From Pseudoroseicyclus_A sp041714655 (lineage in GTDB: Bacteria; Pseudomonadota; Alphaproteobacteria; Rhodobacterales; Rhodobacteraceae): 64,000 bases of DNA. Below, piece after piece: positions 34,796 through 47,117 of this stretch. The notes below the pieces were generated by a model that worked only from the letters and a program-made list of their open reading frames with translations, was not told the origin of the DNA and did not search any database. The DNA is taken from positions 3,348,001 through 3,412,000 of the forward strand of contig NZ_CP168219.1 of NCBI RefSeq assembly GCF_041714655.1. Direction: 5' to 3'. Position 1 is the first letter of the stretch, and every line of letters begins with the position of its first letter. The position numbers and the translations under genes were made by a program.

Positions 34796-35656
34796 ATGCC
34801 GCTCTTCTCCGTCCTTTTGCCGACGCACAACCGGCCCGACGTGCTCGCGCTCGCGATCCGCTCGGTCCTGGCGCAGAGCCTGCAGGATTTCGAAGTGCTG
34901 GTCGTGGGGGACGGCTGCACGGACGAGACGGCGGAGGTGGTGTCGGGGTTCGGCGACCCACGCATCCGCTGGTTCGACCTGCCGAAGGCGCCCAGTTTCG
35001 GCTATGCCAACCGCAACATCGCGCTTCGCGAGGCGCGGGGCAAGCTCGTGGCCTTCCTCGGCCACGACAATCTCTATTTCCCCGACCATCTCGAGCGGAT
35101 GGCGCGGGCCTTCCGGTCATCCGAGGTGCGGCTCGCCTATAGCCTGCCGCTTTTCCTCCGCGATGACGGGCTCGTGCTGCCTGTCTTCATCAATCTGCGG
35201 ATCCGGCCGTGGCGGCAGCGATTCCTCAAGCAGATGAACGACATCCCCGCCACTTGCGTGGTGCATCGCCGTGAAGACCTGGCGGCCGCCGGCTTTTGGC
35301 CGGAGGAGGCGGAGCGGGACGGAGACTGGATCCTCTGGAAGGCGCTGATCGCCGATCGGCCCCCAGAAGCGGTGCTGCTCGAACGGCAGCCGACTTGCCT
35401 GCATTTCCGCGCCGACTGGCGGCAGAGGCTCTATCGCAAGCCGCCGCTCAACTATCTCGCCTCGCTCTATGACCAGGAGCGGTTCTGGCCCTTCCAGTTG
35501 CATCTGCATCTGGATGAGGGGGCCACGCCGCAACAACAGGTCTGGGAGAAGCTGTCGGCGGATCCGGATCGCTTTGTCGGTGGCATCCGGGCGGGCGTCC
35601 GCACGGCGGCGGATCACCTGGCGTTTTCGGCGGGGCTCGATCCGGCGTTTTCCTGA
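34796..35656 (+). CDS. GT2 family glycosyltransferase
   Basis: This 286-residue GT-A enzyme begins FSVLLPTHNRPDVLALAIRSVL, with LVVGDGCTDETAEVV near 35, the metal-site region GKLVAFLGHDNLYFPDHLERM near 82 (HDN instead of the usual DxD) and a later ERDGDWILWKALI segment near 181 with a candidate catalytic Asp. The start at 34796 lacks a strong ribosome site but fits the family. Its last 43 bases overlap the 3' end of the RmlC-like gene on the other strand. It lies between rrn and tRNA-fMet with genes of normal GC. Confidence 0.85.
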   Translation: MPLFSVLLPTHNRPDVLALAIRSVLAQSLQDFEVLVVGDGCTDETAEVVSGFGDPRIRWFDLPKAPSFGYANRNIALREARGKLVAFLGHDNLYFPDHLERMARAFRSSEVRLAYSLPLFLRDDGLVLPVFINLRIRPWRQRFLKQMNDIPATCVVHRREDLAAAGFWPEEAERDGDWILWKALIADRPPEAVLLERQPTCLHFRADWRQRLYRKPPLNYLASLYDQERFWPFQLHLHLDEGATPQQQVWEKLSADPDRFVGGIRAGVRTAADHLAFSAGLDPAFS

Positions 35657-36207
35657 CGCGCAAGCCCGCCGGAGACGGCCAGTCCGGTAATGGAAGCAAG
35701 TCTCGGCCAGAATCTGTCGGCATCCGAAAGGATCGGATCCTTCCCCGGCCAGTCGATGCGGAGGTCGGGGTCGTCCCAGGCCACGCCGCGCCGCCCGTCA
35801 CGCGTGAATTCCCTCGAGACATCATTGAGATAGACGCAAGGCTCCAGCGCCCAGAAGGCATTGGCCAACCCTTCGGAGATCAGGAGCCGCTGGTCCCCCT
35901 CCCCCGAAAGCTCGAAACGTAGATGCTTGCCGAATGTCGGGCTGCCCGGCCGGGGATCGAGGATCACCACCAGCGCCCGCCCCGCGGCGACCTGCAGGAA
36001 CTTGTCCCAGGGCTCGAGATGAAAGCCGCGAAGGACGCCGGCGGCCGAGCGCGAGACATTGCCCTGGGCAAAGTCATAGGGGCGCCCGCAGGCCTCGGCA
36101 ATCAGCGATTGCCGATAGGTCTCGCGAAAGGCGCCGCGGCGATCTTCGATCCAGGGGGAGCGAACAACGAAAAGACCGCCGATCGCGGTGCGCTCGACGT
36201 TCATCAT
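35614..36207 (-). CDS. RmlC-like dTDP-4-dehydrorhamnose 3,5-epimerase family protein
   Basis: This is a 197-residue cupin of the RmlC family (PF00908). GVLRGFHLEPWDKFLQVAAGRALVVILDPR holds the likely catalytic base His63 (usual motif RGLHYQ), and WDDPDLRIDWP near residue 146 is the substrate-binding end motif. The second half of the active site (the region of Tyr133 in RmlC) reads PCVYLNDVSREF, so activity may differ from a true rhamnose epimerase. No rmlA, rmlB or rmlD is in the window. The ATG at 36207 (or 36204) is 57 bases beyond the 5S gene with no clear terminator between, so read-through from rrn is possible. Confidence 0.8.
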   Translation of the reverse strand: MMNVERTAIGGLFVVRSPWIEDRRGAFRETYRQSLIAEACGRPYDFAQGNVSRSAAGVLRGFHLEPWDKFLQVAAGRALVVILDPRPGSPTFGKHLRFELSGEGDQRLLISEGLANAFWALEPCVYLNDVSREFTRDGRRGVAWDDPDLRIDWPGKDPILSDADRFWPRLASITGLAVSGGLARQENAGSSPAENAR

Positions 36208-36263
36208 CTGGTCTCGATTTTGGGGAATGAGATCGGAAAGAGAGAAAACATGTTCCTTGCTAG

Positions 36264-36379
36264 ATCTGGCAGTGACCTACTCTCCCACGTCTTAAGACGC
36301 AGTACCATCAGCGCAACGGTGCTTAACGGCCGAGTTCGGGATGGGATCGGGTGTTTCACTCGTGCTATGACCACCAGAT
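36264..36379 (-). rRNA. rrf: 5S ribosomal RNA
   Basis: The sequence of about 116 bases has the universal 5S core (CCGATCCCATCCCGAACTCGG region). Flanking sequences TGTTCCTT (36251-36258) and AAGGAACA (36385-36392) pair as a processing stem. Confidence 0.95.
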
Positions 36380-36430
36380 CAAGTAAGGAACATTTCCAAG
36401 TCAAGTTATGTGTATGCTTCTGACCGTCCA

Positions 36431-36447
36431 GCCTTGCTGTTTCTGGA

Positions 36448-36458
<11 letters not shown>
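36431..36458 (-). other. 3' strand of the 23S processing stem
   Basis: 36440-36458 is an exact inverted repeat of 39269-39287, and 36431-36438 of 39289-39296, giving a stem of about 27 base pairs with one mismatch that brackets the 23S gene. Such stems are RNase III substrates. Confidence 0.75.
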
Positions 36459-39268
<2,810 letters not shown>

Positions 39269-39278
<10 letters not shown>

Positions 39279-39296
39279 ATCCAGAAAGAGCAAGGC
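39269..39296 (-). other. 5' strand of the 23S processing stem
   Basis: It pairs with 36431-36458 as described there; it lies just before the mature 23S 5' end. Confidence 0.7.
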
Positions 39297-39587
39297 TGCC
39301 GCCTTTTGTGTTCGGCGCCCTGGCCCGGCATCCTTTCGTCCGCCGGCCTCTATCTGGTCAGAAGTCATACATTCCCGCCACCCTTTCGGGTGACATAGGT
39401 TAGTGTACTTGACTTGGACAGAACTGCCGTAGTCCAGAGCACGTGGAGCTGGTTCTCTCCGATGTGCCCTGCCGATATCCCTTACGCGGAATACCCGTCA
39501 GTTCTGATAGTTTTCTCTCTTTACGATATCAAAGTTCGTCCGATTGGACGGCGAAGCCTGTCGGCTTGGCGGTCAAATCGAGGGGGA

Positions 39588-39664
<77 letters not shown>

Positions 39665-39685
39665 ATGTCTGGGCCGCTCGGGCAC

Positions 39686-39761
39686 TGGTGGAGCGTATCG
39701 GGATCGAACCGATGACCCCCTGCTTGCAAAGCAGGTGCTCTCCCAGCTGAGCTAACGCCCC
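39686..39761 (-). tRNA. tRNA-Ala (TGC)
   Basis: A 76-base cloverleaf with anticodon TGC, the G3-U70 pair that identifies tRNA-Ala, and an encoded CCA. It comes first after the 16S gene, 21 bases before tRNA-Ile. Confidence 0.96.
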
Positions 39762-39897
39762 GTTGGTGCGTTCCGCTGCTGCGAAACCCCTGTTCTGAAG
39801 AGATATGAGGACGGCCCGGCCCTTTGTGCTCCGAAGAGCTATGTCCCGAAGGACTGCTAAGTGATCCACGAGCCAGGCAAGCCTGACTTCAAGGATC

Positions 39898-41370
<1,473 letters not shown>

Positions 41371-41414
41371 AAACGCCTTGCGGCGTGTCCTTGACGTTCG
41401 AACCTCTGCACATC

Positions 41415-41436
41415 GTACCGGCCGGCAGGCCGGTAC
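41415..41436. repeat. Hairpin in the 16S leader
   Basis: The arms GTACCGGCC and GGCCGGTAC around GGCA form a strong hairpin. Outer bases GCACATC (41407-41413) and GATGTGC (41448-41454) extend it. It lies in the transcribed leader upstream of 16S and may assist processing. Confidence 0.55.
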
Positions 41437-41595
41437 AGTCTCTGTTTGATGTGCTTCAGTCTCCATTGGAGAACCGAAGTCCGTCAAACAGTGAAGCTGA
41501 CACTCCATGATCGGCCGAAGCCTAGGAGCGCGATATACAGAAGGCTGATCCATCGAATGAACCAAGCCGCCCGCATATCTCTTCAGATACATCGA

Positions 41596-41607
41596 TTTCA
41601 AAGAGCG
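41596..41607 (-). promoter_or_regulatory. boxA-like antitermination element
   Basis: On the minus strand CGCTCTTTGAAA closely matches the bacterial rrn boxA. It is in the leader between the promoter and the 16S gene, as expected. Confidence 0.65.
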
Positions 41608-41774
41608 TAGAGACAAAATCGACTGAGTGCGCCCTAACTTCTTCGGCGCGCCCCGCCTCAATGCCTCTGATTTTTTTGCGTCTCGTCTGCGTCTGGCTCT
41701 CTGCGGCGCTGCCGCTTCGTTCCGTCCGCCCCGTCTGGCGCCCCGTTGGCGCCTCAGCGCCGCCGGTGAGGGGG

Positions 41775-41803
41775 TATTTACGGATAGGGCCGGGTACCCG
41801 CAA
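41775..41803 (-). promoter_or_regulatory. rRNA operon promoter
   Basis: On the minus strand TTGCGG (41798-41803) and TAAATA (41775-41780) are exactly 17 bases apart. The leader to 16S would be about 400 bases. The upstream DNA (41804-41890) is AT-rich with A/T tracts, as in UP-element and Fis regions. Other leader DNA between 41371 and 42138 holds no gene. Confidence 0.65.
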
Positions 41804-41943
41804 GAGGTTTTTTGCGGGAAATCGCATTTTTTGTGACGATTCTGAAAAGCGTCGCAAAATCAGTCACTTACATCCTTACTTTTCTGTCATCGGCCCGTGT
41901 ACCCTGTGAAAAAGCAGGCGGTTTGCGAACGCCCTCCCCACAT

Positions 41944-41973
41944 CTTGGGGTTATCCACAGGCTTACCCCCAAG
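41944..41973. other. DnaA-box sequence in a hairpin upstream of the rRNA promoter
   Basis: TTATCCACA (41951-41959) is a perfect DnaA-box match and lies in the loop of an inverted repeat CTTGGGG/CCCCAAG. Only one box is seen, so it is not an origin. It may be chance or a regulatory site. Confidence 0.35.
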
Positions 41974-42138
41974 AGGGCGCGGAATCGCGGCCGGATGACC
42001 CTGCGGCAGTCTCCGCAGATCCGCCGAGTCACCCCTCTCCCCCTGGAATCGCCCCGGAATCAGCAAGGGGCGAGGCCGTCGCCCCGCCCCTTTCCAGGCA
42101 GCTCCTTCGCGCGCGCACGCGCGAGCTATACTATGCGC

Positions 42139-42762
42139 TTAACTCGCCACCTGCCGGGCCACCGGTTTCGGCCGCTTCCTGGGTACGAGCCGCAGCCCCA
42201 GCAGCACCGCGATGATCCCCGCGTAGATGAAGGGCTCCCAGGGGAATCCCTTCACCAGCCAGATGAAGTGCACCGCCGCGAGGATCGCCGCCGGGTAGAC
42301 CAGCTTGTGGAGCTGCCGCCATTTCGGCCCGAGCTTGCGGATCGAGAGGTTGTTCGACGTCACCGCCAGCGGGAGGAGCAGCAGGAAGGCCCCCATGCCG
42401 ATGGTGATGTAGGGCCGCTTGAGGATATCCGCCCAGACCCGGCCGAGCGCCTGCACGTCGAGCAGGGCCCAGACGCTCAGATGCGCCAGCACGAAGAAGA
42501 AGCAGGTCACCCCGATCGCGCGGCGGAAGCGCAGGAGGTTGATCCCGGCGAAGCGGCGAAGTGGCGTCACCGCCAGCCCGGCGATCAGCAGCTGGATCGC
42601 CGTTTGCCCGTATTCACGCTCGAGCGTGTTGATCGGCTCGGGGCCGAGGCCCCCCGTCAGCCCCAGCCAGAAATACCAGGCGGCATAGAGAAAGCCGGCC
42701 ACGTAGATGGCCCAGGGCGGCACGCGGCGGAGCCAGCCGTTGATGCGGTCGGAAAGGGTCAT
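42139..42762 (-). CDS. msrQ: MsrQ, heme membrane partner of methionine sulfoxide reductase MsrP
   Basis: This 207-residue membrane protein has six hydrophobic helices and heme-ligand histidines, for example FFFVLAHLSVWALL near residue 92 and LHKLVYPAAILAAVHFIWLV near 155. It passes electrons from the quinone pool or flavin reductase to periplasmic MsrP. Its ATG overlaps the TGA of msrP (TGATG), so both are co-translated. It matches YedZ/MsrQ in length and motifs. Confidence 0.93.
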   Translation of the reverse strand: MTLSDRINGWLRRVPPWAIYVAGFLYAAWYFWLGLTGGLGPEPINTLEREYGQTAIQLLIAGLAVTPLRRFAGINLLRFRRAIGVTCFFFVLAHLSVWALLDVQALGRVWADILKRPYITIGMGAFLLLLPLAVTSNNLSIRKLGPKWRQLHKLVYPAAILAAVHFIWLVKGFPWEPFIYAGIIAVLLGLRLVPRKRPKPVARQVAS

Positions 42763-43661
42763 CAGAAGTTGACGTCCAGATCCATGCCCTCGTAGAGCGG
42801 CGCGACCTCGTCATAGCCGTTCCACATCAGCGTATCCTGCCGCGAGGCGAAGAGCCCGCCGCCGATCCTGCGCTCCGTCGCCTGGCTCCAGCGCGGGTGG
42901 TCATGGGTCGGGTTCACGTTGGAATAGAAGCCGTATTCCCGCGGGTTGATGATGTTCCACGTCGCCGGCGGCTCGTTTTCGACGAAGGAGATCCGCACGA
43001 TGCTCTTGATCGACTTGAAGCCGTACTTCCACGGCACGACCAGCCGGATCGGCGCGCCGTTCTGCTTGGGCATGGGCTCGCCGTAGATGCCGGTGGCCAA
43101 GAGCGTCAGCGGATGCATCGCCTCGTCCATCCGGAGCCCCTCGACATAGGGGAAGGGAATGACCCCCCGGCGGACGCCCGGCATGTTCTCTTCCTGCACC
43201 GCTGTCTCGAAGGCCACGTACTTGGCCTCCGGCTTCGGCCCGAGCTTGGCGAGGAGGTCGGCGAGCTCCACCCCGTTCCAGGGCACGACCATCGACCATG
43301 CCTCCACACAGCGGAAGCGGTAGATCCGCTCCTCGGTGGTGAGGCCCGACAGAAGGTCGTCCAGCATGTACTCGCCGGGGTTGTCGCAAAGCCCATCGAC
43401 TGTGATCGACCAGGGCGAGATGACCATCTCGTCCGCGTTGCGGGAGGGGTCCTCCTTGCCCGTGCCGAATTCGTAGAAGTTGTTGTAGCTGGTGATGTCC
43501 TCGATCGGGTTGGGCTCCAGCGCATCCTGCGCGGCGGCCCGCCCGGCCAGCGCGGCGGCGCCGATGCCGGCCGTTCCGGCCATGATCTGCCGGCGATTCA
43601 GCCAGAGCTCCTTCGGGGTGACATCGGCCCGCGTCATGTCGTTGGTCCAGCGATGCGCCAT
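42762..43661 (-). CDS. msrP: MsrP, periplasmic molybdenum-dependent methionine sulfoxide reductase
   Basis: This 299-residue molybdoenzyme of the sulfite oxidase type has an N-terminal Tat signal (NRRQIMAGTAGIGAAALAG, residues 22-40). The molybdenum ligand is Cys118 in YRFRCVEAWSMVVPW. It repairs oxidised methionine in periplasmic proteins with MsrQ as electron donor. AAGGAGGA lies seven bases before the ATG. It is the first gene of msrPQ, divergent from the qmcA-type gene. Confidence 0.95.
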   Translation of the reverse strand: MAHRWTNDMTRADVTPKELWLNRRQIMAGTAGIGAAALAGRAAAQDALEPNPIEDITSYNNFYEFGTGKEDPSRNADEMVISPWSITVDGLCDNPGEYMLDDLLSGLTTEERIYRFRCVEAWSMVVPWNGVELADLLAKLGPKPEAKYVAFETAVQEENMPGVRRGVIPFPYVEGLRMDEAMHPLTLLATGIYGEPMPKQNGAPIRLVVPWKYGFKSIKSIVRISFVENEPPATWNIINPREYGFYSNVNPTHDHPRWSQATERRIGGGLFASRQDTLMWNGYDEVAPLYEGMDLDVNF

Positions 43662-43843
43662 GAGATCCTCCTTGGTTCATCCACCATTACTGACGCAGGA
43701 ACGTAGATCGTTACGAAGAATGTGCAGCTCTCACGAGGGCTTGAAGCGGCTGAAACCTCCCGGCCTGTGGCCTTTGGCGGCATTTTCCCCTTCCGCGGGG
43801 GGCGCCGGCGCTGTCATATGACGCAAAGAAGAGGAGAGCGGCG

Positions 43844-44734
43844 ATGGATGACTTTCTCAACGCGACCGGCCTGACGGGCGGCTCCATCGTGGCGCTGCTG
43901 CTGGCGGTCTTCGTCATCATCGCGATCTTCCGCGGCATCCGCATCGTGCCGCAGTCGGAGAAATACGTGGTGGAGCGCTTCGGGCGGCTCCATGCGGTGC
44001 TCGGCCCGGGGATCAACTTCACCGTGCCGTTTCTCGACCGGGTGGCGCATCGCATCTCGATCCTCGAGCGGCAGCTCCCCACGGCGAGCCAGGATGCCAT
44101 CACCTCCGACAACGTGCTGGTGAAGGTGGATACCTCCGTCTTCTACCGGATCACCGAGCCGGAGAAGACCGTCTACCGCATCCGCGACATCGACGGCGCC
44201 ATCGCCACGACCGTCGCCGGCATCGTCCGCTCCGAGATCGGGCAGATGGAGCTCGACCATGTGCAGTCCAACCGCTCCGAGCTGATCGCCAAGATCCGCG
44301 AGCAGGTGCGGGCGATGGTGGATGACTGGGGGATCGAGGTGACGCGGGCCGAGATCCTCGACGTGAACCTCGACGAGGCGACCCGCGCCGCCATGCTCCA
44401 GCAGCTCAACGCCGAGCGCGCCCGCCGCGCGCTCGTGACCGAGGCCGAGGGCAAGCGCCGCGCGGTGGAGCTTCAGGCCGACGGCCAGCTCTATGCGGCC
44501 GAGCAGGAGGCCAAGGCCAAGCGCATCTCGGCGGAGGCGGAGGCCTATGCGACGCAGGTCATCTCCGGCGCCATTCAGGAGAACGGGCTCGAGGCGATCC
44601 AGTATCAGGTGGCGATCAAGCAGGTCGACGCGCTGACCGCCATCGGCAACGGGCCGGGCAAGCAGCTCGTCGTCGTGCCGGCCACGGCGCTCGACAGCTT
44701 CGCCGATGCCTTCCGCATGTTCCGGAAGGAGTAG
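43844..44734 (+). CDS. qmcA: SPFH/band 7 membrane protein (QmcA-like)
   Basis: This 296-residue protein has one N-terminal membrane helix (about residues 14-33) and an SPFH domain (about 35-200, with VPQSEKYVVERFGRLHAVLGPG). It ends in an Ala/Glu-rich coiled coil (about 200-245) and the C-terminal region FADAFRMFRK. The family forms large membrane-microdomain assemblies that regulate FtsH and membrane quality. GAGGAG precedes the ATG. It is followed by an nfeD-type gene, the usual partner. Confidence 0.92.
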   Translation: MDDFLNATGLTGGSIVALLLAVFVIIAIFRGIRIVPQSEKYVVERFGRLHAVLGPGINFTVPFLDRVAHRISILERQLPTASQDAITSDNVLVKVDTSVFYRITEPEKTVYRIRDIDGAIATTVAGIVRSEIGQMELDHVQSNRSELIAKIREQVRAMVDDWGIEVTRAEILDVNLDEATRAAMLQQLNAERARRALVTEAEGKRRAVELQADGQLYAAEQEAKAKRISAEAEAYATQVISGAIQENGLEAIQYQVAIKQVDALTAIGNGPGKQLVVVPATALDSFADAFRMFRKE

Positions 44735-44738
44735 CCCG

Positions 44739-45026
44739 ATGATCTGGACATTGCCCTGGGTCTGGTTCGCGGCCGCGGTGGGCCTGGGGATCCTCGAGAT
44801 CCTCGCCCCCGGCTACGTCTTCCTCGGCTTCGCCATCGGCGCGGCGGTGATGGGCCTGCTCGTCTGGCCGGACTGGAGCCTTGCAGCCATGGCCGCCGAT
44901 TCGCTGCCGCTGGCGCTGCTCGCCTTCGCGCTCCTCAGCCTCGCCGCCTGGGTGGCGCTCCGCGCATGGCTGGGGGTGCGGAAGGGCCAGACCAAGGTCT
45001 GGGAGAAGGACATCAACGAGAACTAG
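44739..45026 (+). CDS. NfeD-like membrane protein
   Basis: This 95-residue protein has three hydrophobic helices and the family start WFAAAVGLGILEILAPGYVFLGFAIGAAV. It lacks the C-terminal OB-fold of long NfeD proteins. The pair with the SPFH gene (ATG four bases after its stop) is conserved in proteobacteria (YbbJ/YbbK). GGAAGGA precedes the ATG. Confidence 0.88.
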   Translation: MIWTLPWVWFAAAVGLGILEILAPGYVFLGFAIGAAVMGLLVWPDWSLAAMAADSLPLALLAFALLSLAAWVALRAWLGVRKGQTKVWEKDINEN

Positions 45027-45931
45027 AAGCGGATCCGGTCGTTCCGGGCGAGGAAGCGGCCCTCGAGCGTGATCGCGAGCGGCGCGCCGTCCCGCTCGGC
45101 ATGGATGTGCAGATGCGGCTCGGTGGTGTTGCCCGAATTGCCGAGCTCGCCGAGCGGGGCGCCGACCTCCACCGCATCGCCCGTGGCCACCGCCAGCGAG
45201 CCCTGCCGCAGATGGGCGAGCACCACGGAGGTGCCGCCGCAATCGAGCGTGACGCTGTTGCCCTCGGGATGCTCCGCATCGGCGAGGGGCACCGCCATGT
45301 CCGGCGCCGTGTCGGAGGCCGCCACGACCTCGCCCGCGCAGGGCGCGACGACCGGCGTGCCGAAGCCGAGGTAGCGCGACGGGTCGGCGGGGCGCCAGCC
45401 GTCGGTGCGCAGGCCCGAGGGCCGAATGCGAATGATATCAGCCGCATAGGCCTGCCCACGATCCGGCCCGGGTTCCGCCAGCAGATGCATGTGGCCGTTG
45501 ACCGCCTGCCGGCTGCCGCCGTTCTCGACGATGTAGAGCCCCCCCGGCAGCGGCGCGGCGAGGTCCACTACCTCCACCCCCTCGGGCGGGCGCTGGCCGG
45601 GCACCGCCTCGGCGATCTGCCCCGCGCCGTAGATGCCGAGCGCGATGACCGGCGCGAGCGCGACGGAGACCACCGGCCCCTCCGGCCAGAGCCCGCGCCG
45701 CGAGCGGGCGAGGCCGCGGATCGACAGGAGCAGCCAGGCGGCGCCGTAGAGCCACGGCACCCAGTAGGGCGGCATGGCGAAGGGGGCGACCATGGCGATG
45801 GCGGCGAGCGCCACGCCCGTCGCCAGCACCTGCAGCACCAAGGGCAGCCCGCCCCGCATCGGCCGGAGCCAGAGCCAGAGGAGCAGCCCCACGGGCAGCG
45901 CCACCTGCATCACGAAGAGAAACGGATCCAT
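45023..45931 (-). CDS. M23 family (LytM-like) membrane-anchored peptidase
   Basis: This 302-residue protein has several hydrophobic helices in the first 130 residues and a C-terminal M23 domain. The HLHIHAERDG motif near residue 270 provides the zinc-binding HxH, and FGTPVVAPCAGEVV and GNSGNTTEPHL are typical. The first zinc histidine/aspartate of the domain (HxxxD) is less clear, so it may be a non-catalytic factor. I take ATG 45931 (MDPFLFVMQVALPVG) because upstream sequence is unconserved. Its last bases overlap the end of the convergent nfeD-like gene by four bases. Confidence 0.85.
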   Translation of the reverse strand: MDPFLFVMQVALPVGLLLWLWLRPMRGGLPLVLQVLATGVALAAIAMVAPFAMPPYWVPWLYGAAWLLLSIRGLARSRRGLWPEGPVVSVALAPVIALGIYGAGQIAEAVPGQRPPEGVEVVDLAAPLPGGLYIVENGGSRQAVNGHMHLLAEPGPDRGQAYAADIIRIRPSGLRTDGWRPADPSRYLGFGTPVVAPCAGEVVAASDTAPDMAVPLADAEHPEGNSVTLDCGGTSVVLAHLRQGSLAVATGDAVEVGAPLGELGNSGNTTEPHLHIHAERDGAPLAITLEGRFLARNDRIRF

Positions 45932-46034
45932 CGGCTCACCCCTGCCCCAATGTCGCCCCGGCCTAGGCCGCGGCTGACTTTGGGTCAAGCCACCCGGCTT
46001 GCCGCTCCCGCCCGGCGGGGCTAATCGGGGGGCC

Positions 46035-47117
46035 ATGCCGCGCCGTCCGATCTCGCCCCAACTCCTTGCAAGACAAGCGCTTGCCCTCCTGATCGGCTAT
46101 GCCTCCGCGCGGGTGGCGCTCTGGCTCTACCTGCCGCTCCCCTGGATGCTCGGGCCGATGTTCGGCTGCACCGTCGCGGCGCTCGCGGGGGCGCCGATCT
46201 CGGGGCCGAACCAGCTCCGCATGATTGTCATCCCGATCATCGGCGTGCTCCTCGGCTCGGCCATCACCCTGCCGGTGCTGCTCTCGATGCCCGGCTGGTG
46301 GCCGGCCTTCCTGGTCTTGGCGCCATTCCTCCTCGCCGCGCTCGCCGGCTCCTACGTCGTCTTCCGCCGCCTCGGCGGTTTCGACAGGTCGACGGCCTTC
46401 TTCTCGGCGATGCCGGGCGGGCTCAACGACGCCATGCTCCTCGGCGCCGCGGCGGGCGGCGACGAGCGGCGCATCGCGCTCGCCCATGCAACGCGCATCC
46501 TCGTCGTCGTCTTCCTCATCCCGCTCTTCTTCTCGCTGGTCTACGGCGCCACAGGCTCGGCCGGCGGCGGCAATCCGGCGCGGAACGTGGCGCTCTCGGC
46601 GCTCAGCCTCTCGGACTGGGCGATCCTCACCGCCGCCGCGGCGCTCGGCTATTGGGGCGGCAAGAAGCTCGACCTGCCGGCCTATGCCGTCATGGGGCCG
46701 ATGATCGTCTCCGGCGCCGCGCATGTGGCGGGCATCGTCCATGTCGCGCCGCCGACGCAGCTCGTGAACCTCGCGCAGCTCGTCATCGGCGTGGTCATCG
46801 GCTGCCGCTTCCTCGGCACGACCTTCCGGGAGGTGAGCCGCGAGATGGCGGTGGCCGGCGCCTCGGCGGCGGTGATGATCGTCATCGCGCTCGCCTTCGC
46901 CGTACCGGTGGCGGCGATCATGCAGATGCCGGCGACGCAGGCCTTCCTCGCCTTCTCGCCGGGCGGGCTGGCCGAGATGAGCCTTCTGGCGCTGTCGATG
47001 GGGGAGGATCTCGCCTTCGTCTCGGTCATGCATCTGACGCGCATCGCGCTGGTCGTGGCCATGGCCCGGCCGATCTGGCGCTGGGTGGCGCGGCGCGGAG
47101 AGAAGGACGGCGCCTAG
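46035..47117 (+). CDS. AbrB-family membrane protein (PF05145, putative ammonia/monooxygenase-linked transporter)
   Basis: This 360-residue protein has about ten hydrophobic segments in two repeated halves, each with a PWMLGP/PAYAVMGPM-type motif (near residues 37 and 216) and a SAMPGGLNDAMLL / FSPGGLAEMSLLAL pair. This is the AbrB duplication family. Its function in bacteria is not established. The ATG at 46035 is divergent from the M23 peptidase with a 103-base gap. Its end overlaps the UbiH-like gene's end by four bases. Confidence 0.87.
   Translation: MPRRPISPQLLARQALALLIGYASARVALWLYLPLPWMLGPMFGCTVAALAGAPISGPNQLRMIVIPIIGVLLGSAITLPVLLSMPGWWPAFLVLAPFLLAALAGSYVVFRRLGGFDRSTAFFSAMPGGLNDAMLLGAAAGGDERRIALAHATRILVVVFLIPLFFSLVYGATGSAGGGNPARNVALSALSLSDWAILTAAAALGYWGGKKLDLPAYAVMGPMIVSGAAHVAGIVHVAPPTQLVNLAQLVIGVVIGCRFLGTTFREVSREMAVAGASAAVMIVIALAFAVPVAAIMQMPATQAFLAFSPGGLAEMSLLALSMGEDLAFVSVMHLTRIALVVAMARPIWRWVARRGEKDGA

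Noticed and set aside
41944..41973. Replication origin near the rRNA promoter
   Set aside because: Only one DnaA box is seen, without dnaA, hemE or parA-type neighbours.
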